From assembly GCF_014202695.1 (NCBI RefSeq), contig NZ_JACHHH010000001.1, forward strand, positions 62,001 through 126,000: 64,000 nucleotides of DNA, read 5' to 3'. This document shows, piece by piece, positions 36,381 to 45,821 of this stretch (its first letter is position 1; each line of letters opens with the position of its first letter). Below the pieces are notes generated by a model. That model had not been told where the DNA came from. It searched no databases and saw only the letters and a program-made list of their open reading frames with translations. Origin of the DNA: Oribacterium sinus. Its GTDB lineage: Bacteria > Bacillota > Clostridia > Lachnospirales > Lachnospiraceae. Made by a program: the position numbers and the translations under genes.

Positions 36381-36532
36381 AAGCTTTCCACAGCATAGCT
36401 TAAATTCGAGGCACGCTCCCGCTAACTTCGCCTTCGTAGTGGACACTAAGCGAAAAACTTCATTTCATTTGTTTTTCGCAAGTGCCAACGGGCTCAGATT
36501 GCCTCTCGTTTAAGCTATGCTGTGGAAAGCTT
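36381..36532 (+). repeat. Dispersed hairpin element, copy 4
   Basis: The core is 36408-36505 (98 bp), bounded by GAGGCA and TGCCTC instead of GGGGCA and TGCCCC, a matched change on both sides. The GGACACT/AGTGCC inner pair replaces GGATACT/AGTACC, again matched. The outer stem is a perfect 24-bp inverted repeat (36381-36404 with 36509-36532) containing TTTCCACAGCATAGCTTAAA. It lies between the convergent dus and DeoR genes and would form a very stable hairpin. Confidence 0.85.
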
Positions 36533-36570
36533 TTATATTTGTCAAAAAGATTGATTTTTTCTATTTCATA

Positions 36571-37329
36571 TTAGTAAAAAAGCATTGGAATCTGCTCCTT
36601 CAAAGCCCTCTGTAAGGAGGGGGAGAAGGGGGCATCCGATACCAGACAGGACAGGGCGTGAAAGTCTGCCAGCTTAAAGAAGCCAACAGCATTTTCCTTT
36701 GTGCTATCACAAAGCAGGATGGTTTTTTCCGCATTTTCCATCATGCTTTTTTTGACTAAACCCTGGGAATCGTCTCCTTCGAAAATGCCCTTTTCCTGAA
36801 TAGCTTTGCAGGAAAGGATGGCAAGCTCTGCATGAAAATTCTTGATAAATTGGGAGGTGAACTCTCCCACAATAGAAAGACTCTTGTGCTTCAGAACGCC
36901 CGGACAAAGAAAGCAGGTAAGGTTTTGCGCATGGGATAATTCATTGGCAATATTGATGCCATTGGTGATGATGGTAAGGTGCTGCTTCGTCTTTAAAATA
37001 GGAGCCAGCTGACAAACGGTGGAAGAGGAGTCCAAGAAGATTACCATTCCGTCTTTGATTAGCGGCTCCATTTTTCTTGCAATGATTTGTTTTTTATCCA
37101 GATTTTCTATTTGCCGCATGCTGATAGGGCTTTCTTTCGCAGACTTTACCACCAAAGAAACATAACCGTGGGAACGCTTCAGTATGCCATCTTCTTCCAG
37201 AGACATCAGGTCTCTTCGAATCGTAGAACGGGAAGCATAAAGCTTCTTGCTTAGGTAATTGATACTGGCAAAGCCGTTATGTTGATTGAGGCTTTCTACA
37301 ATTTCTCTTTTTCTTTCATTTATCCCCAT
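36571..37329 (-). CDS. DeoR/GlpR-family sugar operon repressor
   Basis: A 252-residue regulator. The N-terminal HTH is NERKREIVESLNQHNGFASI then LSKKLYASRSTIRRDLMSLE (about 25-44). The C-terminal DeoR sensor domain shows IFLDSSSTVCQLAPIL, TIITNGINIANEL and ILLCDSTK. AAGGAG precedes the ATG. It is divergent from the fucose operon, and DeoR proteins of this type usually respond to a phosphorylated sugar intermediate, here plausibly fuculose-1-phosphate. Palindromes at 37350-37403 are candidate operators. Confidence 0.9.
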   Translation of the reverse strand: MGINERKREIVESLNQHNGFASINYLSKKLYASRSTIRRDLMSLEEDGILKRSHGYVSLVVKSAKESPISMRQIENLDKKQIIARKMEPLIKDGMVIFLDSSSTVCQLAPILKTKQHLTIITNGINIANELSHAQNLTCFLCPGVLKHKSLSIVGEFTSQFIKNFHAELAILSCKAIQEKGIFEGDDSQGLVKKSMMENAEKTILLCDSTKENAVGFFKLADFHALSCLVSDAPFSPSLQRALKEQIPMLFY

Positions 37330-37349
37330 TTATTTCTCCTTATTCGCCA

Positions 37350-37416
37350 TGAACAAAAATGTTCATTCTTGGACAGTATAGCACAGAAATAGGAAATATT
37401 TCCAATAAAATGTTCA
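37350..37416. promoter_or_regulatory. Candidate operators between DeoR and the fucose operon
   Basis: TGAACA, AAAA, TGTTCA (37350-37365) is a perfect palindrome. A second TGTTCA half-site lies at 37411-37416. GGAAATATTTCC (37392-37403) is another perfect palindrome between them. They are close to the DeoR start and may serve both divergent promoters. Confidence 0.5.
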
Positions 37417-37483
37417 AAGATATAATTATTTTATGAAATATGCTATATTCTGGATATTAAAAAATGACTTGAAAAATCATTTA

Positions 37484-37512
37484 TAAGGAGTAGCGGGGAA
37501 GGGCTTACTCCT
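37484..37512 (+). other. Leader hairpin of the fucose operon
   Basis: AGGAGTA pairs with TACTCCT around a 13-nt G-rich loop, about 45 bp upstream of the kinase start. It could hide or mimic a ribosome site. No known riboswitch is recognised. Confidence 0.35.
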
Positions 37513-37554
37513 AAGCATTTCTCGGATATAGAGCTATTATTTGGAGATAGGATT

Positions 37555-38964
37555 ATGAAAAAGGTTTTGGCATTTGATATGGGGGCTACCTCCATCAGAG
37601 GTATTTTAGCTTATATAGAAGATGGTAAGTTTTGCACCAAAGAAGTCATGCGAATGGCCCATAAGATTCAAAAAAGGGAGGGAAGACTCTACTGGGATTG
37701 GGAAAGTCTTGCCGGAAAGATTGAGGAGACCATCTTGGAAAATCCGGATGTATCCTGTATCGGGATTGACACTTGGGGCGTGGATTTTGGCCTCATTGAC
37801 AAGGAGGGAAATCTGCTGCAAGCGCCCCACTGTTACAGAGATGAAAAGTTTTCTGAGGGCAGAGAAGAGGCCAAGGCCCTAATGGAGGAATTTGAGCTTT
37901 TCCAAAACAGCGGAAATCAGATTATGACCATCAATACAGTCTATCAGCTGCTGGCCTTAAAGAACTTGGAAGCGGAAGTTTATGAGAAGGCTGATAAGCT
38001 CTTAATGATTCCGGATCTGCTTTTCTACCTTTTAACAGGAGAAAAGATTGGAGAGGAAAGCATTTGGTCTACAACAGGTTTATACGATTTATCGAAAAAG
38101 GCCGTTTCCGACCATCTATTTTCCAAACTTCAATTAAAGAAGGAGTTGGTTCCCAAAATTGTTCGAGCGGGAGAATGGAAGGGAAATACCAAGAATGCAA
38201 GGCTGGAGAGACTTAGAAGCTTATCCATAGACGTGATTCCGGTTTGCGGACACGATACAGCCAGTGCCCTTTTGATGACGGAAAGAGATGCAGAGAATCC
38301 GTCCTTGTTCCTAAGTTGCGGTACCTGGTCCTTAATCGGAACTTCTGTAGAGAAGGCATTGGTCAGTAAAGAAGCCTATGAGAGGAATCTTACCAATGAG
38401 CTTAGTTATCAGTCGGAAACTCTTTTCTTTAAAAATATTACAGGACTGTATCTGTTGGAAAAGTACAAGGAGGAGTTGGAAGGAAGACTGGGAAGAAAGA
38501 TTGCTTTTTCTGAGATTACAGCCTTTGTACAAAAAGATGCTGAGCCCGAAAGTCTACTGGACATGGACGCAGAAGTTTTTGGAAGAGAGGGCATAAAGGT
38601 AAAGCAAGAAATTGATGCTTATCTTCTAGCCAAGGGTGGACAGCCTCCTAAGGATGACTTTTCCTACTTTACTCTGATTTATGCCAGCATGGTGGAAAAA
38701 TACAGAGAAGTGAAAGAGGATATAGAGGGCATTTTAGGCAAGACTTTCTCCAAACTTCAGATGATTGGAGGAGGGGCAAGGTCAGAGTACCTGGCGGAAA
38801 AGATAGCCAAGAACTTAAGGCTAAAGGTCAAGGCAGGACCTTATGAAAGTTCCGCCCTGGGAAATATTCTCCTGCTTTTACAAAAAGAAGGGGAGATTGG
38901 AAGTTTGGAAGAGGGAAGAAGGCTGATTTACGAGGCATCGGAAATTCGGGAGTATTCTTTCTGA
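37555..38964 (+). CDS. FGGY-family L-fuculokinase (rhamnulokinase-like)
   Basis: A 469-residue sugar kinase. [20 protein letters not shown] (about 5-24) is the ATP-binding start of the FGGY fold. [19 protein letters not shown] (about 73-91) is very like rhamnulokinase Rha[11 protein letters not shown] and [11 protein letters not shown] are near 230-264, and [20 protein letters not shown] is near 402-421. By sequence style it is RhaB-like, but it leads an operon with fucose isomerase and fuculose-phosphate aldolase. It therefore most likely phosphorylates L-fuculose. RhaB-like enzymes doing this job are known in other gut bacteria. Confidence 0.82.
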   Translation: MKKVLAFDMGATSIRGILAYIEDGKFCTKEVMRMAHKIQKREGRLYWDWESLAGKIEETILENPDVSCIGIDTWGVDFGLIDKEGNLLQAPHCYRDEKFSEGREEAKALMEEFELFQNSGNQIMTINTVYQLLALKNLEAEVYEKADKLLMIPDLLFYLLTGEKIGEESIWSTTGLYDLSKKAVSDHLFSKLQLKKELVPKIVRAGEWKGNTKNARLERLRSLSIDVIPVCGHDTASALLMTERDAENPSLFLSCGTWSLIGTSVEKALVSKEAYERNLTNELSYQSETLFFKNITGLYLLEKYKEELEGRLGRKIAFSEITAFVQKDAEPESLLDMDAEVFGREGIKVKQEIDAYLLAKGGQPPKDDFSYFTLIYASMVEKYREVKEDIEGILGKTFSKLQMIGGGARSEYLAEKIAKNLRLKVKAGPYESSALGNILLLLQKEGEIGSLEEGRRLIYEASEIREYSF

Positions 38965-39011
38965 CAAGAGAATCTAAGGTAATAGAGTGTTTTAACTATA
39001 AAGGAGGCAAT

Positions 39012-40793
39012 ATGAATCATCCAAGAATCGGCATTAGACCCACCATTGACGGAAGATGGGGTGGCGTAAGAGAGTCTTTAGAAGAACAAACCATGAACAT
39101 GGCGAAGAGAGCGGCAAAACTTATTTCGGAGAATCTTCGTTATCCAGACGGAGAGCCTGTGGAGGTAGTGATTTCTCCCACAACCATCGGGGGCGGTGGA
39201 GAAGCGGCAATCTGCGAGGAGTATTTTTCCAAGGAAAATGTAGTGGGAACCCTGACAGTTACTCCCTGCTGGTGCTACGGAACAGAGACCATGGACTTAA
39301 ATCCCAATACCATCAAGGCGGTTTGGGGATTTAACGGAACAGAAAGACCGGGAGCGGTATATCTGGCGGCAGTTATGGCGGCTTACGCACAAAGAGGTCT
39401 TCCTGCCTTCTCCATCTATGGAACCGAAGTGCAGGACAAGGATGAAACTACTATCACAGAAGATGTACAGAAGAAGATTTTGGACTTTGCCAGAGCTGCG
39501 GTTGCCGTAGGAATTATGAAGAACAAGTCTTATGTGAATATCGGTGCGGTATCCATGGGTATCGCAGGTAGTGTGGTAAATGTAGACTTCCTGCAAAAGT
39601 ATTTGGGAATGAGAACAGAGTGGGTAGACATGACAGAGGTTCTTCGCAGAATCAATCTGGAAATCTATGACCATGAAGAATATGAGAAGGCATTGGCTTG
39701 GGTAAAGGAATACTGTAAAGAAGGTATGGATATCAATGCCGGAAAGAATTTCCCCGAAGTTATCACCAAGTCCAGATATATTCCGGATGACAAGCAGTGG
39801 GAGTTCTGTGTAAAGCATGTGCTGATTGTCAGAGATATTCTCTACGGAAATCCAAAGTTAAGTGCCCTTGGCTGGCATGAAGAGGCCCTGGGAAGAAATG
39901 CTATTGCAGGCGGATTCCAGGGACAGAGAATGTGGACAGACTGGCTTCCCAATGCGGACTTTACCGAGGCAATCATGGCCTCCGGTTTTAACTGGAACGG
40001 AAAGAAGATGCCCACTCCCTTTGCCACAGAGAACGATACCTTAAACGGTGTGGCAATGATGTTTGGATGGCTTTCCACAGGAAAGGCTCCCATCTTCTCC
40101 GATGTAAGAACCTACTGGTCTCCGGATGCGGTAAAGAGAGTCAGCGGTAAGGAGCTTAGTGGCCATGCAAAGAACGGAATTATCCACCTGATTAACTCCG
40201 GGGCAAGCTGCTTAGATGCCAGTGCGGCGGCAAAGGACGCAAACGGAAAGGGCACCATGAAGGAATGGTGGAATCTTACCAAGGAAGATATCAAGGCTTG
40301 CTGCGAAGCTACCGATTGGTGCAGAGCAGACTATGAGTACTTTAGAGGCGGCGGATTCTCCTCCCACTTCAAGACAGCGGCAGAGATGCCTGTAACCATG
40401 ATTCGTGTAAATATGGTAGAGGGGGTTGGACCAACTTTACAGGTGATTGAAGGACATACCTGTGTACTGGAGGATGAAGTTCATAAGATTTTGGATGAGA
40501 GAACCAGTAAGACCTGGCCAACCACCTGGTTTGCACCAAAGATTGGGGTTGGAGCGGCAGATTCCGTATATAACGTAATGGCTAAGTGGGGCGCAAACCA
40601 TGGTGCAACAGTAGAAGGTCATGTGGGAGACAGACTTTTGACCTTAGCTTCCATGCTGAGAATTCCCGTAGCCTTCCACAACGTGGAAGAGGGAAGAATC
40701 TTCAGACCTCACTCCTTCAACGGCTTCGGCACAGCGGATTTAGAGGGACAGGACTACAGAGCCTGCGCTTACTACGGACCTTTGTATAAGTAG
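39012..40793 (+). CDS. fucI: L-fucose isomerase
   Basis: A 593-residue Mn-dependent isomerase converting L-fucose to L-fuculose. It begins [20 protein letters not shown], a diagnostic start for the family. It contains [20 protein letters not shown] and [10 protein letters not shown], the metal-site region [20 protein letters not shown], and ends AYYGPLYK. The length equals that of E. coli FucI. AAAGGAGG lies upstream of the ATG. A GC-rich hairpin follows it, before the aldolase gene. Confidence 0.95.
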   Translation: MNHPRIGIRPTIDGRWGGVRESLEEQTMNMAKRAAKLISENLRYPDGEPVEVVISPTTIGGGGEAAICEEYFSKENVVGTLTVTPCWCYGTETMDLNPNTIKAVWGFNGTERPGAVYLAAVMAAYAQRGLPAFSIYGTEVQDKDETTITEDVQKKILDFARAAVAVGIMKNKSYVNIGAVSMGIAGSVVNVDFLQKYLGMRTEWVDMTEVLRRINLEIYDHEEYEKALAWVKEYCKEGMDINAGKNFPEVITKSRYIPDDKQWEFCVKHVLIVRDILYGNPKLSALGWHEEALGRNAIAGGFQGQRMWTDWLPNADFTEAIMASGFNWNGKKMPTPFATENDTLNGVAMMFGWLSTGKAPIFSDVRTYWSPDAVKRVSGKELSGHAKNGIIHLINSGASCLDASAAAKDANGKGTMKEWWNLTKEDIKACCEATDWCRADYEYFRGGGFSSHFKTAAEMPVTMIRVNMVEGVGPTLQVIEGHTCVLEDEVHKILDERTSKTWPTTWFAPKIGVGAADSVYNVMAKWGANHGATVEGHVGDRLLTLASMLRIPVAFHNVEEGRIFRPHSFNGFGTADLEGQDYRACAYYGPLYK

Positions 40794-40805
40794 AAAAATG
40801 CTGAA

Positions 40806-40826
40806 GGCTCCCCGTAGAGGGGAGCC
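40806..40826 (+). other. Intercistronic hairpin between fucI and fucA
   Basis: GGCTCCCC, loop GTAGA, GGGGAGCC: a perfect 8-bp GC-rich stem without a T-run. It probably stabilises the 3' end of the upstream message or lowers downstream expression. Confidence 0.6.
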
Positions 40827-40916
40827 GGGGCTTAAAAATTATAGAAGTTTTATTCTATTCGCAAGAAAATGGAGGATAAAACTTTTTAGAGAATCGGTAA
40901 GAAAAGAGGAAGACTT

Positions 40917-41576
40917 ATGTTAATGGAAAAGGAAAGACTGCTTCTTATTGAGTACGGAAAGAAATTGGTAGAAGCGGGACTTACCAAGGGAACAGGGGGA
41001 AACCTTAGTATTTTTGACAGAGCTACAGGAAATGTAGCAATCACTCCCTCCGGAATCGATTTTTTTGAGATTCAGCCTGAGGACATTGTTATCATTGACC
41101 TGGACGGGAATACGGTAGAGGGAAATAGAGTTCCATCTTCCGAGTGGGCTATGCACATCATGCCTTATAAGTATAGGGATGATATTGATGCGGTGATTCA
41201 TGCCCACACCATGTATGCAACTGTGCTGGCTTGCTTAAGAGAGGATTTGCCGGCAACCCACTACATGATTGCGGTGGCAGGAGAGACAGTTCGGGTGGCA
41301 AAGTATGCTACCTACGGCAGCAAGGAGCTTGCGGAAAATGCCTTTGAGGCCATGAAGGATAGAAAGGCGGTTATCCTTGCCAATCACGGAATTTTGGCAG
41401 GAGCCAACGACTTACTCAACGCCTTTAACATTATCGAAGAAATCGAGTATTGCTCCGAGGTATATACCAAGGCTAAGGCGATTGGAGAACCTGTGATTCT
41501 ACCCCATGAGGAAATGACTCTCATGGCTGAAAAATTCAAGTCCTACGGGCAGAGAGTGAGCACGAAAAAAGACTAG
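40917..41576 (+). CDS. fucA: L-fuculose-phosphate aldolase (class II)
   Basis: A 219-residue Zn aldolase that splits L-fuculose-1-phosphate into DHAP and L-lactaldehyde. GLTKGTGGNLSIFDRATGNV (about 20-39) binds phosphate. SSEWAMHIMPYKYR provides the catalytic Glu, and HAHTMYATVLAC plus LANHGILAGA provide the zinc His residues. GAGGA is 6 nt before the ATG at 40917. It is the third gene of the fucose operon and 12 bp from the ABC transporter gene. Confidence 0.92.
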   Translation: MLMEKERLLLIEYGKKLVEAGLTKGTGGNLSIFDRATGNVAITPSGIDFFEIQPEDIVIIDLDGNTVEGNRVPSSEWAMHIMPYKYRDDIDAVIHAHTMYATVLACLREDLPATHYMIAVAGETVRVAKYATYGSKELAENAFEAMKDRKAVILANHGILAGANDLLNAFNIIEEIEYCSEVYTKAKAIGEPVILPHEEMTLMAEKFKSYGQRVSTKKD

Positions 41577-41588
41577 GGGGGAGATTTT

Positions 41589-43085
41589 ATGGAAGCTTTG
41601 TTATCAATGAAAAATATCAAAAAATCTTTCTCCGGAGTTGCAGCACTTAAGAATGCCGAGTTGGAATTAAATAAGGGAGAGGTAGTAGCTCTGATGGGGG
41701 AAAATGGAGCAGGAAAATCCACCCTCATGAAGATATTAACAGGAATCTATTCCAAGGACGAGGGAAGCATTCACTTTGAAGGAAAAGAAGTGGAATATAA
41801 ATCCGTTTCCGAGTCGGAAGCAGCAGGAATCGCTATTGTCCATCAGGAATTGAATATGATGAATGATTTGACGGTAGCGCAAAATCTTTTCATCGGTCAA
41901 GAACGAATGAGCGGCTTCTTTATCGATGATAAGAAGATGGAAAGAGATGCGGAAGAGCTTTTTAAAAAGCTGAATGTACATATTAAGCCCAGTGCTAAAA
42001 TCGGAGAGCTTACCGTAGGAAAGCAGCAGATGGTAGAAATTGCCAAAGCGATTTCCACCCAGGCCAAGGTCATTGTTTTCGATGAACCTACCGCAGCCCT
42101 TAGTAATTCCGAGATTGAAGAGCTTTTCAAGGTCATTCGGGATTTACGGGAAAAGGGAACCGGCATCATTTACATCTCCCACAGAATGGATGAGATCAAT
42201 GTCATCTCCGATAAAGTAACGGTTATGCGAGACGGGGAGTATGTGGGAAGCCTGGTAACCAAGGAATGCACCAAGGACGATATCATCAAAATGATGGTAG
42301 GAAGAACCGTCTTTATGGATCCAAAGACCGAGTCGGCGGTGAAGGAAGGGGCGGAAGTAGTCCTAAAATGTGAGCATTTAAGCCGGGGCAAGGCCGTAAA
42401 GGATGTTTCCTTCGAACTTCGCAAGGGAGAAATCCTGGGATTCTCCGGACTGATGGGTGCAGGACGAACAGAGGTGGCAAGACTTTTGTTCGGTGCGGAT
42501 AAGAGAGATTCCGGAAAAATTTATATTCACGGTAAGGAAGTGGATATTCAGAGCACAGAGGATGCGGTAAAGGCAGGAATCGGCTATCTGTCCGAGGATA
42601 GAAAGAGATACGGACTGTTGGTTGATAAGACCGTTGAGGAAAATACCTGTCTGGCTTCTCTGGAAAAGTTCCAAAAGGGCTTCTTCATTGATGAAAAGAA
42701 GTGTAAGGAACGAAGCGAAAAGTACGTGGAAGAATTGAGAACCAAGACGCCGAGTGTTAGCCAAATCATCAAAAAATTATCCGGCGGAAATCAGCAAAAG
42801 GTGGTTATTGCCAAGTGGTTGTTAAAGGATTCGGAGATTTTAATCTTTGATGAGCCTACAAGAGGAATTGACGTGGGAGCCAAGAGCGAAATCTATGAGC
42901 TGATGGAAAGATTGGTTTCCGAAGGAAAGTCCATTATCATGATCTCTTCGGAGCTGCCTGAGATTTTAAGAATGAGCGACAGAATCATCGTTATGTGCGA
43001 AGGCAGGGTGACAGGTTGCTTGGATATTGCAGAAGTCAACCAGGAAGCCATTATGACTTGTGCTACGAATAGACAGGGGGAATAA
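41589..43085 (+). CDS. Sugar ABC transporter ATPase (RbsA/MglA type)
   Basis: A 498-residue protein with two fused ATPase domains. Domain 1 has GENGAGKSTL (about 37-46) and VFDEPTAALSNSE. Domain 2 has the degenerate Walker A FSGLMGAGRTEVARLLF and the signature LSGGNQQKVVIAKWLLKDSE followed by IFDEPTRGIDVGAK. This two-domain plan is that of RbsA-type importers. Its place inside the fucose operon, before a permease and a binding lipoprotein, points to L-fucose uptake in place of a FucP symporter. The start follows fucA by 12 bp. Confidence 0.92.
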   Translation: MEALLSMKNIKKSFSGVAALKNAELELNKGEVVALMGENGAGKSTLMKILTGIYSKDEGSIHFEGKEVEYKSVSESEAAGIAIVHQELNMMNDLTVAQNLFIGQERMSGFFIDDKKMERDAEELFKKLNVHIKPSAKIGELTVGKQQMVEIAKAISTQAKVIVFDEPTAALSNSEIEELFKVIRDLREKGTGIIYISHRMDEINVISDKVTVMRDGEYVGSLVTKECTKDDIIKMMVGRTVFMDPKTESAVKEGAEVVLKCEHLSRGKAVKDVSFELRKGEILGFSGLMGAGRTEVARLLFGADKRDSGKIYIHGKEVDIQSTEDAVKAGIGYLSEDRKRYGLLVDKTVEENTCLASLEKFQKGFFIDEKKCKERSEKYVEELRTKTPSVSQIIKKLSGGNQQKVVIAKWLLKDSEILIFDEPTRGIDVGAKSEIYELMERLVSEGKSIIMISSELPEILRMSDRIIVMCEGRVTGCLDIAEVNQEAIMTCATNRQGE

Positions 43086-43087
43086 AG

Positions 43088-44062
43088 GTGAAGATTAAAA
43101 AGTTATTTTCAAACCAACAGGCAGTAGTAGTTGCTGCCCTAGTCATTATATGTGTGGTTTTCTCACTACTGACAGACAAGTTCTTACAAGGAACCACCTT
43201 TACTAACATTTCCAAGTCTGCCTACTATGTAGCATTCATGGCAATCGGTGTTACCTTTGTTATTTCCACAGGAGGAATTGACTTATCTATCGGAACGGTA
43301 GCCATCTGTTGTGCCTTAATAGGCGGAACACTCATGGAAAACGGTTTGCCAATGCCATTGGTACTATTGGTAATTCTGCTTTGCGGTTCTTTGTTTGGAT
43401 TGATTAACGGCATTTTGGTTTCCCGTTTGGAACTTCCGGCCTTTATCGCCACCTTGGGAACCATGATGGTATCCAGAGGATTGGGCTCCATCGTTTCTAA
43501 GACAAAAACCATTTCCTTCCCCCAGGGTTCTGCAGAGGGAGCATGGTTTAGAGAAATCTTTATGGTGACGAAGGAAGGCGGGATATTCCCCAAAAACTTC
43601 CCTACAGGATTTTTGCTTTTGGCGTTCTGTGCCATTATCATGGCAGTCGTTTTAAACAAGACCAGAATTGGAAGATATATCCTATCCATCGGATCCAATA
43701 AGGAAGCAACCAGACTTTCCGGAATCAATGTAAAGAAATATGAAACCTTGGCTTATGTTTTCTCCGGCTTCTTTGCCGCTTTGGCAGGAATTGCCTATGT
43801 GGCGGTATTCTCTACAGCACAGCCCAATACCGGAAACGGATTTGAGTTGGATGCCATTGCCGGAGTTGTAATCGGCGGAACCTCCCTTTCCGGAGGAGTG
43901 GGTTCCATCCTGGGAACCATCATCGGTGTGTTTATCATGACAGTACTGAAAATCGGTTTCCCCTATATCGGCGTACAGTCTCACTATCAGCTCTTTATCA
44001 CAGGAATCATTTTAGTGTTTGCTGTGTATATGGATATCTTAAACAGAAAAAGAAAGGTATAA
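43088..44062 (+). CDS. Sugar ABC transporter permease (RbsC type)
   Basis: A 324-residue membrane protein with about eight to ten helices. Family marks are VTFVISTGGIDLSIGTVAIC (about 55-74), LINGILVSRLELPAFIATLG (about 106-125), SIGSNKEATRLSGINVKKYE (about 199-218) and IAGVVIGGTSLSGGVGSILG. The start is GTG at 43088, 2 bp after the ATPase stop, with GGGGGAATAAAG upstream. It pairs with the adjacent RbsA-like ATPase and binding protein as a fucose importer. Confidence 0.92.
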   Translation: MKIKKLFSNQQAVVVAALVIICVVFSLLTDKFLQGTTFTNISKSAYYVAFMAIGVTFVISTGGIDLSIGTVAICCALIGGTLMENGLPMPLVLLVILLCGSLFGLINGILVSRLELPAFIATLGTMMVSRGLGSIVSKTKTISFPQGSAEGAWFREIFMVTKEGGIFPKNFPTGFLLLAFCAIIMAVVLNKTRIGRYILSIGSNKEATRLSGINVKKYETLAYVFSGFFAALAGIAYVAVFSTAQPNTGNGFELDAIAGVVIGGTSLSGGVGSILGTIIGVFIMTVLKIGFPYIGVQSHYQLFITGIILVFAVYMDILNRKRKV

Positions 44063-44075
44063 GGAGGAAAGAAAG

Positions 44076-45194
44076 ATGAAAAAAAGAATTATGGCGGTTG
44101 CACTGGCGGGTATGATGGTCCTGTCTCTGGCAGCATGTGGAGGTTCTTCCGCAAAGTCCGAGGGCACTACTGCAGCAGCAGGAAGCTCTGCAGCAGAGCA
44201 AAATGCTGAAAGCGTTGAAAGCAAGATGGACGGAGAAGGTAAGAAGATTAACGTCATTGCCAAGGGCTTCCAGCACCAGTTCTGGAAGGCGGTTGAAAAG
44301 GGAGCAATGCAGGCAGGAAAAGAATATGGTGTAGAAGTTTCCTTCCAGGGACCGGACAATGAGTCTGCTATTGCACAGCAGGTTGAGTACTTGGATGCAG
44401 CTATCGCTCAGCAACCAACAGCAATCTGTCTTGCGGCACTGGATACTCAGGCTTCTATTGGATCTATCCAGAATGCAATGGATAAGGGCATTCCCATTAT
44501 CGGATTTGACTCCGGTGTACCTGATGCTCCGGAAGGTGCTATCAAGGCAAATGCTTCCACCAACAACTATGAGGCAGGAAAGCTTGCTGCAAAAGAGACT
44601 TATGCTTTAATCAAGGATAAGATTGACGGTGCATCTGATACTGTAAGAATCGGTGTAGTTGCTCAGGAATCCAACTCTCAGTCTATCGTAGAAAGAACTA
44701 AGGGATTCGTAGAGGCTATGACAGAGCTTATCGGGGCAGATAAGGTTTCTGTAGAAGGACACGACAGCTTGAAGAAGGAAAAGTCCGGCGCAAAGGTTAT
44801 CATTGATGTAGGTATCCCTGCAGAAGTTAAGGATGCTGACGGTGCTGCAGTTGCTTCCGCTATCTTAGAGAAGTCCGACCTTATCGCTATCTACGGCTCC
44901 AATGAGTTCGCTGCAAATGCTATTATCACAGCGAATGAAGGTTTGGATAAGATTGGTGAAGGTAAGGTTGTTGCAGTAGGATTTGACGCAGGAAGCAAGC
45001 AGTTACAGGCTATTAGAGATGGCTTGTTTGCTGGTTCTGTTACACAGGATCCTGTACAAATCGGATTCAAGGCAGTGGAACTTGCTGTAAAGGCAGCAAA
45101 GGGAGAAAGCGTATCTGACGTGGATACCGGTGCCCTTTGGTACAACAAGGACAACATGGAAGATGAGAAGATTGCTCCATGTCTTTACGAGTAA
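44076..45194 (+). CDS. Sugar-binding lipoprotein of the fucose ABC importer
   Basis: A 372-residue periplasmic-binding-protein-like lipoprotein. The signal peptide ends in the lipobox LAAC (about residue 21), then an Ala/Ser/Glu-rich linker. The two-lobed domain starts KKINVIAKGFQHQFWKAVEK and holds the YLDAAIAQQPTAICLAALDT and IPIIGFDSGVPDA stretches typical of type I sugar-binding proteins. AAGGAGG precedes the ATG. It follows the permease by 13 bp. Specificity for L-fucose is inferred from the operon only. Confidence 0.92.
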   Translation: MKKRIMAVALAGMMVLSLAACGGSSAKSEGTTAAAGSSAAEQNAESVESKMDGEGKKINVIAKGFQHQFWKAVEKGAMQAGKEYGVEVSFQGPDNESAIAQQVEYLDAAIAQQPTAICLAALDTQASIGSIQNAMDKGIPIIGFDSGVPDAPEGAIKANASTNNYEAGKLAAKETYALIKDKIDGASDTVRIGVVAQESNSQSIVERTKGFVEAMTELIGADKVSVEGHDSLKKEKSGAKVIIDVGIPAEVKDADGAAVASAILEKSDLIAIYGSNEFAANAIITANEGLDKIGEGKVVAVGFDAGSKQLQAIRDGLFAGSVTQDPVQIGFKAVELAVKAAKGESVSDVDTGALWYNKDNMEDEKIAPCLYE

Positions 45195-45306
45195 TTTAAA
45201 ACACAAGGTAAATAGTACATTCTTTAAAAATGGAATAGGGCAGACTTTTAAGAGAGAAATCACTTGGTTATGACTGAGTCCTTTTCCACTTAGAAATCTG
45301 CAGTGA

Positions 45307-45340
45307 AAACGAGGTATCGCCGTAAGGCGATGCCTCGTTT
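45307..45340 (+). other. Intercistronic hairpin before fucU
   Basis: AAACGAGGTATCGCC, GTAA, GGCGATGCCTCGTTT: a 15-bp stem ending in TTT and then an A-run. It resembles a partial terminator that would reduce read-through into fucU and fucO. The fucU ribosome site follows 11 bp later. Confidence 0.6.
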
Positions 45341-45358
45341 ATAAAAAAGGAGGAAAAG

Positions 45359-45790
45359 ATGTTAAAAGGAATTCCTGCAATTCTTTCCCCGGAACTTTTA
45401 AAGCGCTTATGTGAGATGGGACATTCAGACAGAGTCCTGATTGCGGATGGGAATTTTCCCTCCCATACCGTGGGAGCCAATGCCCATGTGATTCGTATGG
45501 ACGGTCATGGAGTTTGTGAAATCTTGGATGCGATTTTACAGCTTTTTCCCTTGGATACTTACACGGAAAGCCCTGTGAAAATCATGGAAAAGGTACCGGG
45601 AGATCAAGTAGCTACCCCTATCTGGGAGGAGTTTAAGGCGATTGTGACAAAGTATGATTCCAGAGAAAAATCCATTGGCAGCATTGAGCGCTTTGCTTTT
45701 TATGAAGAGGCAAAGACCTGCTATTTGATTATCGCTACATCGGAAAAGGCTCTCTACGGCAATATTATGTTGCAAAAGGGAGTCGTGTAA
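45359..45790 (+). CDS. fucU: L-fucose mutarotase (RbsD/FucU family)
   Basis: A 143-residue protein that interconverts alpha and beta anomers of L-fucose for the isomerase. It begins MLKGIPAILSPELLKRLCEM and contains the family's active-site His in the GHSDRVLIADGNFPS segment (about 20-34). The tail ending NIMLQKGVV is typical of FucU. AAAGGAGG lies upstream of the ATG. It is co-directional with the rest of the operon, with a strong hairpin between it and the transporter genes. Confidence 0.9.
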   Translation: MLKGIPAILSPELLKRLCEMGHSDRVLIADGNFPSHTVGANAHVIRMDGHGVCEILDAILQLFPLDTYTESPVKIMEKVPGDQVATPIWEEFKAIVTKYDSREKSIGSIERFAFYEEAKTCYLIIATSEKALYGNIMLQKGVV

Positions 45791-45821
45791 AAGAATTTAT
45801 TTATTTCATTAGGAGGATAAT

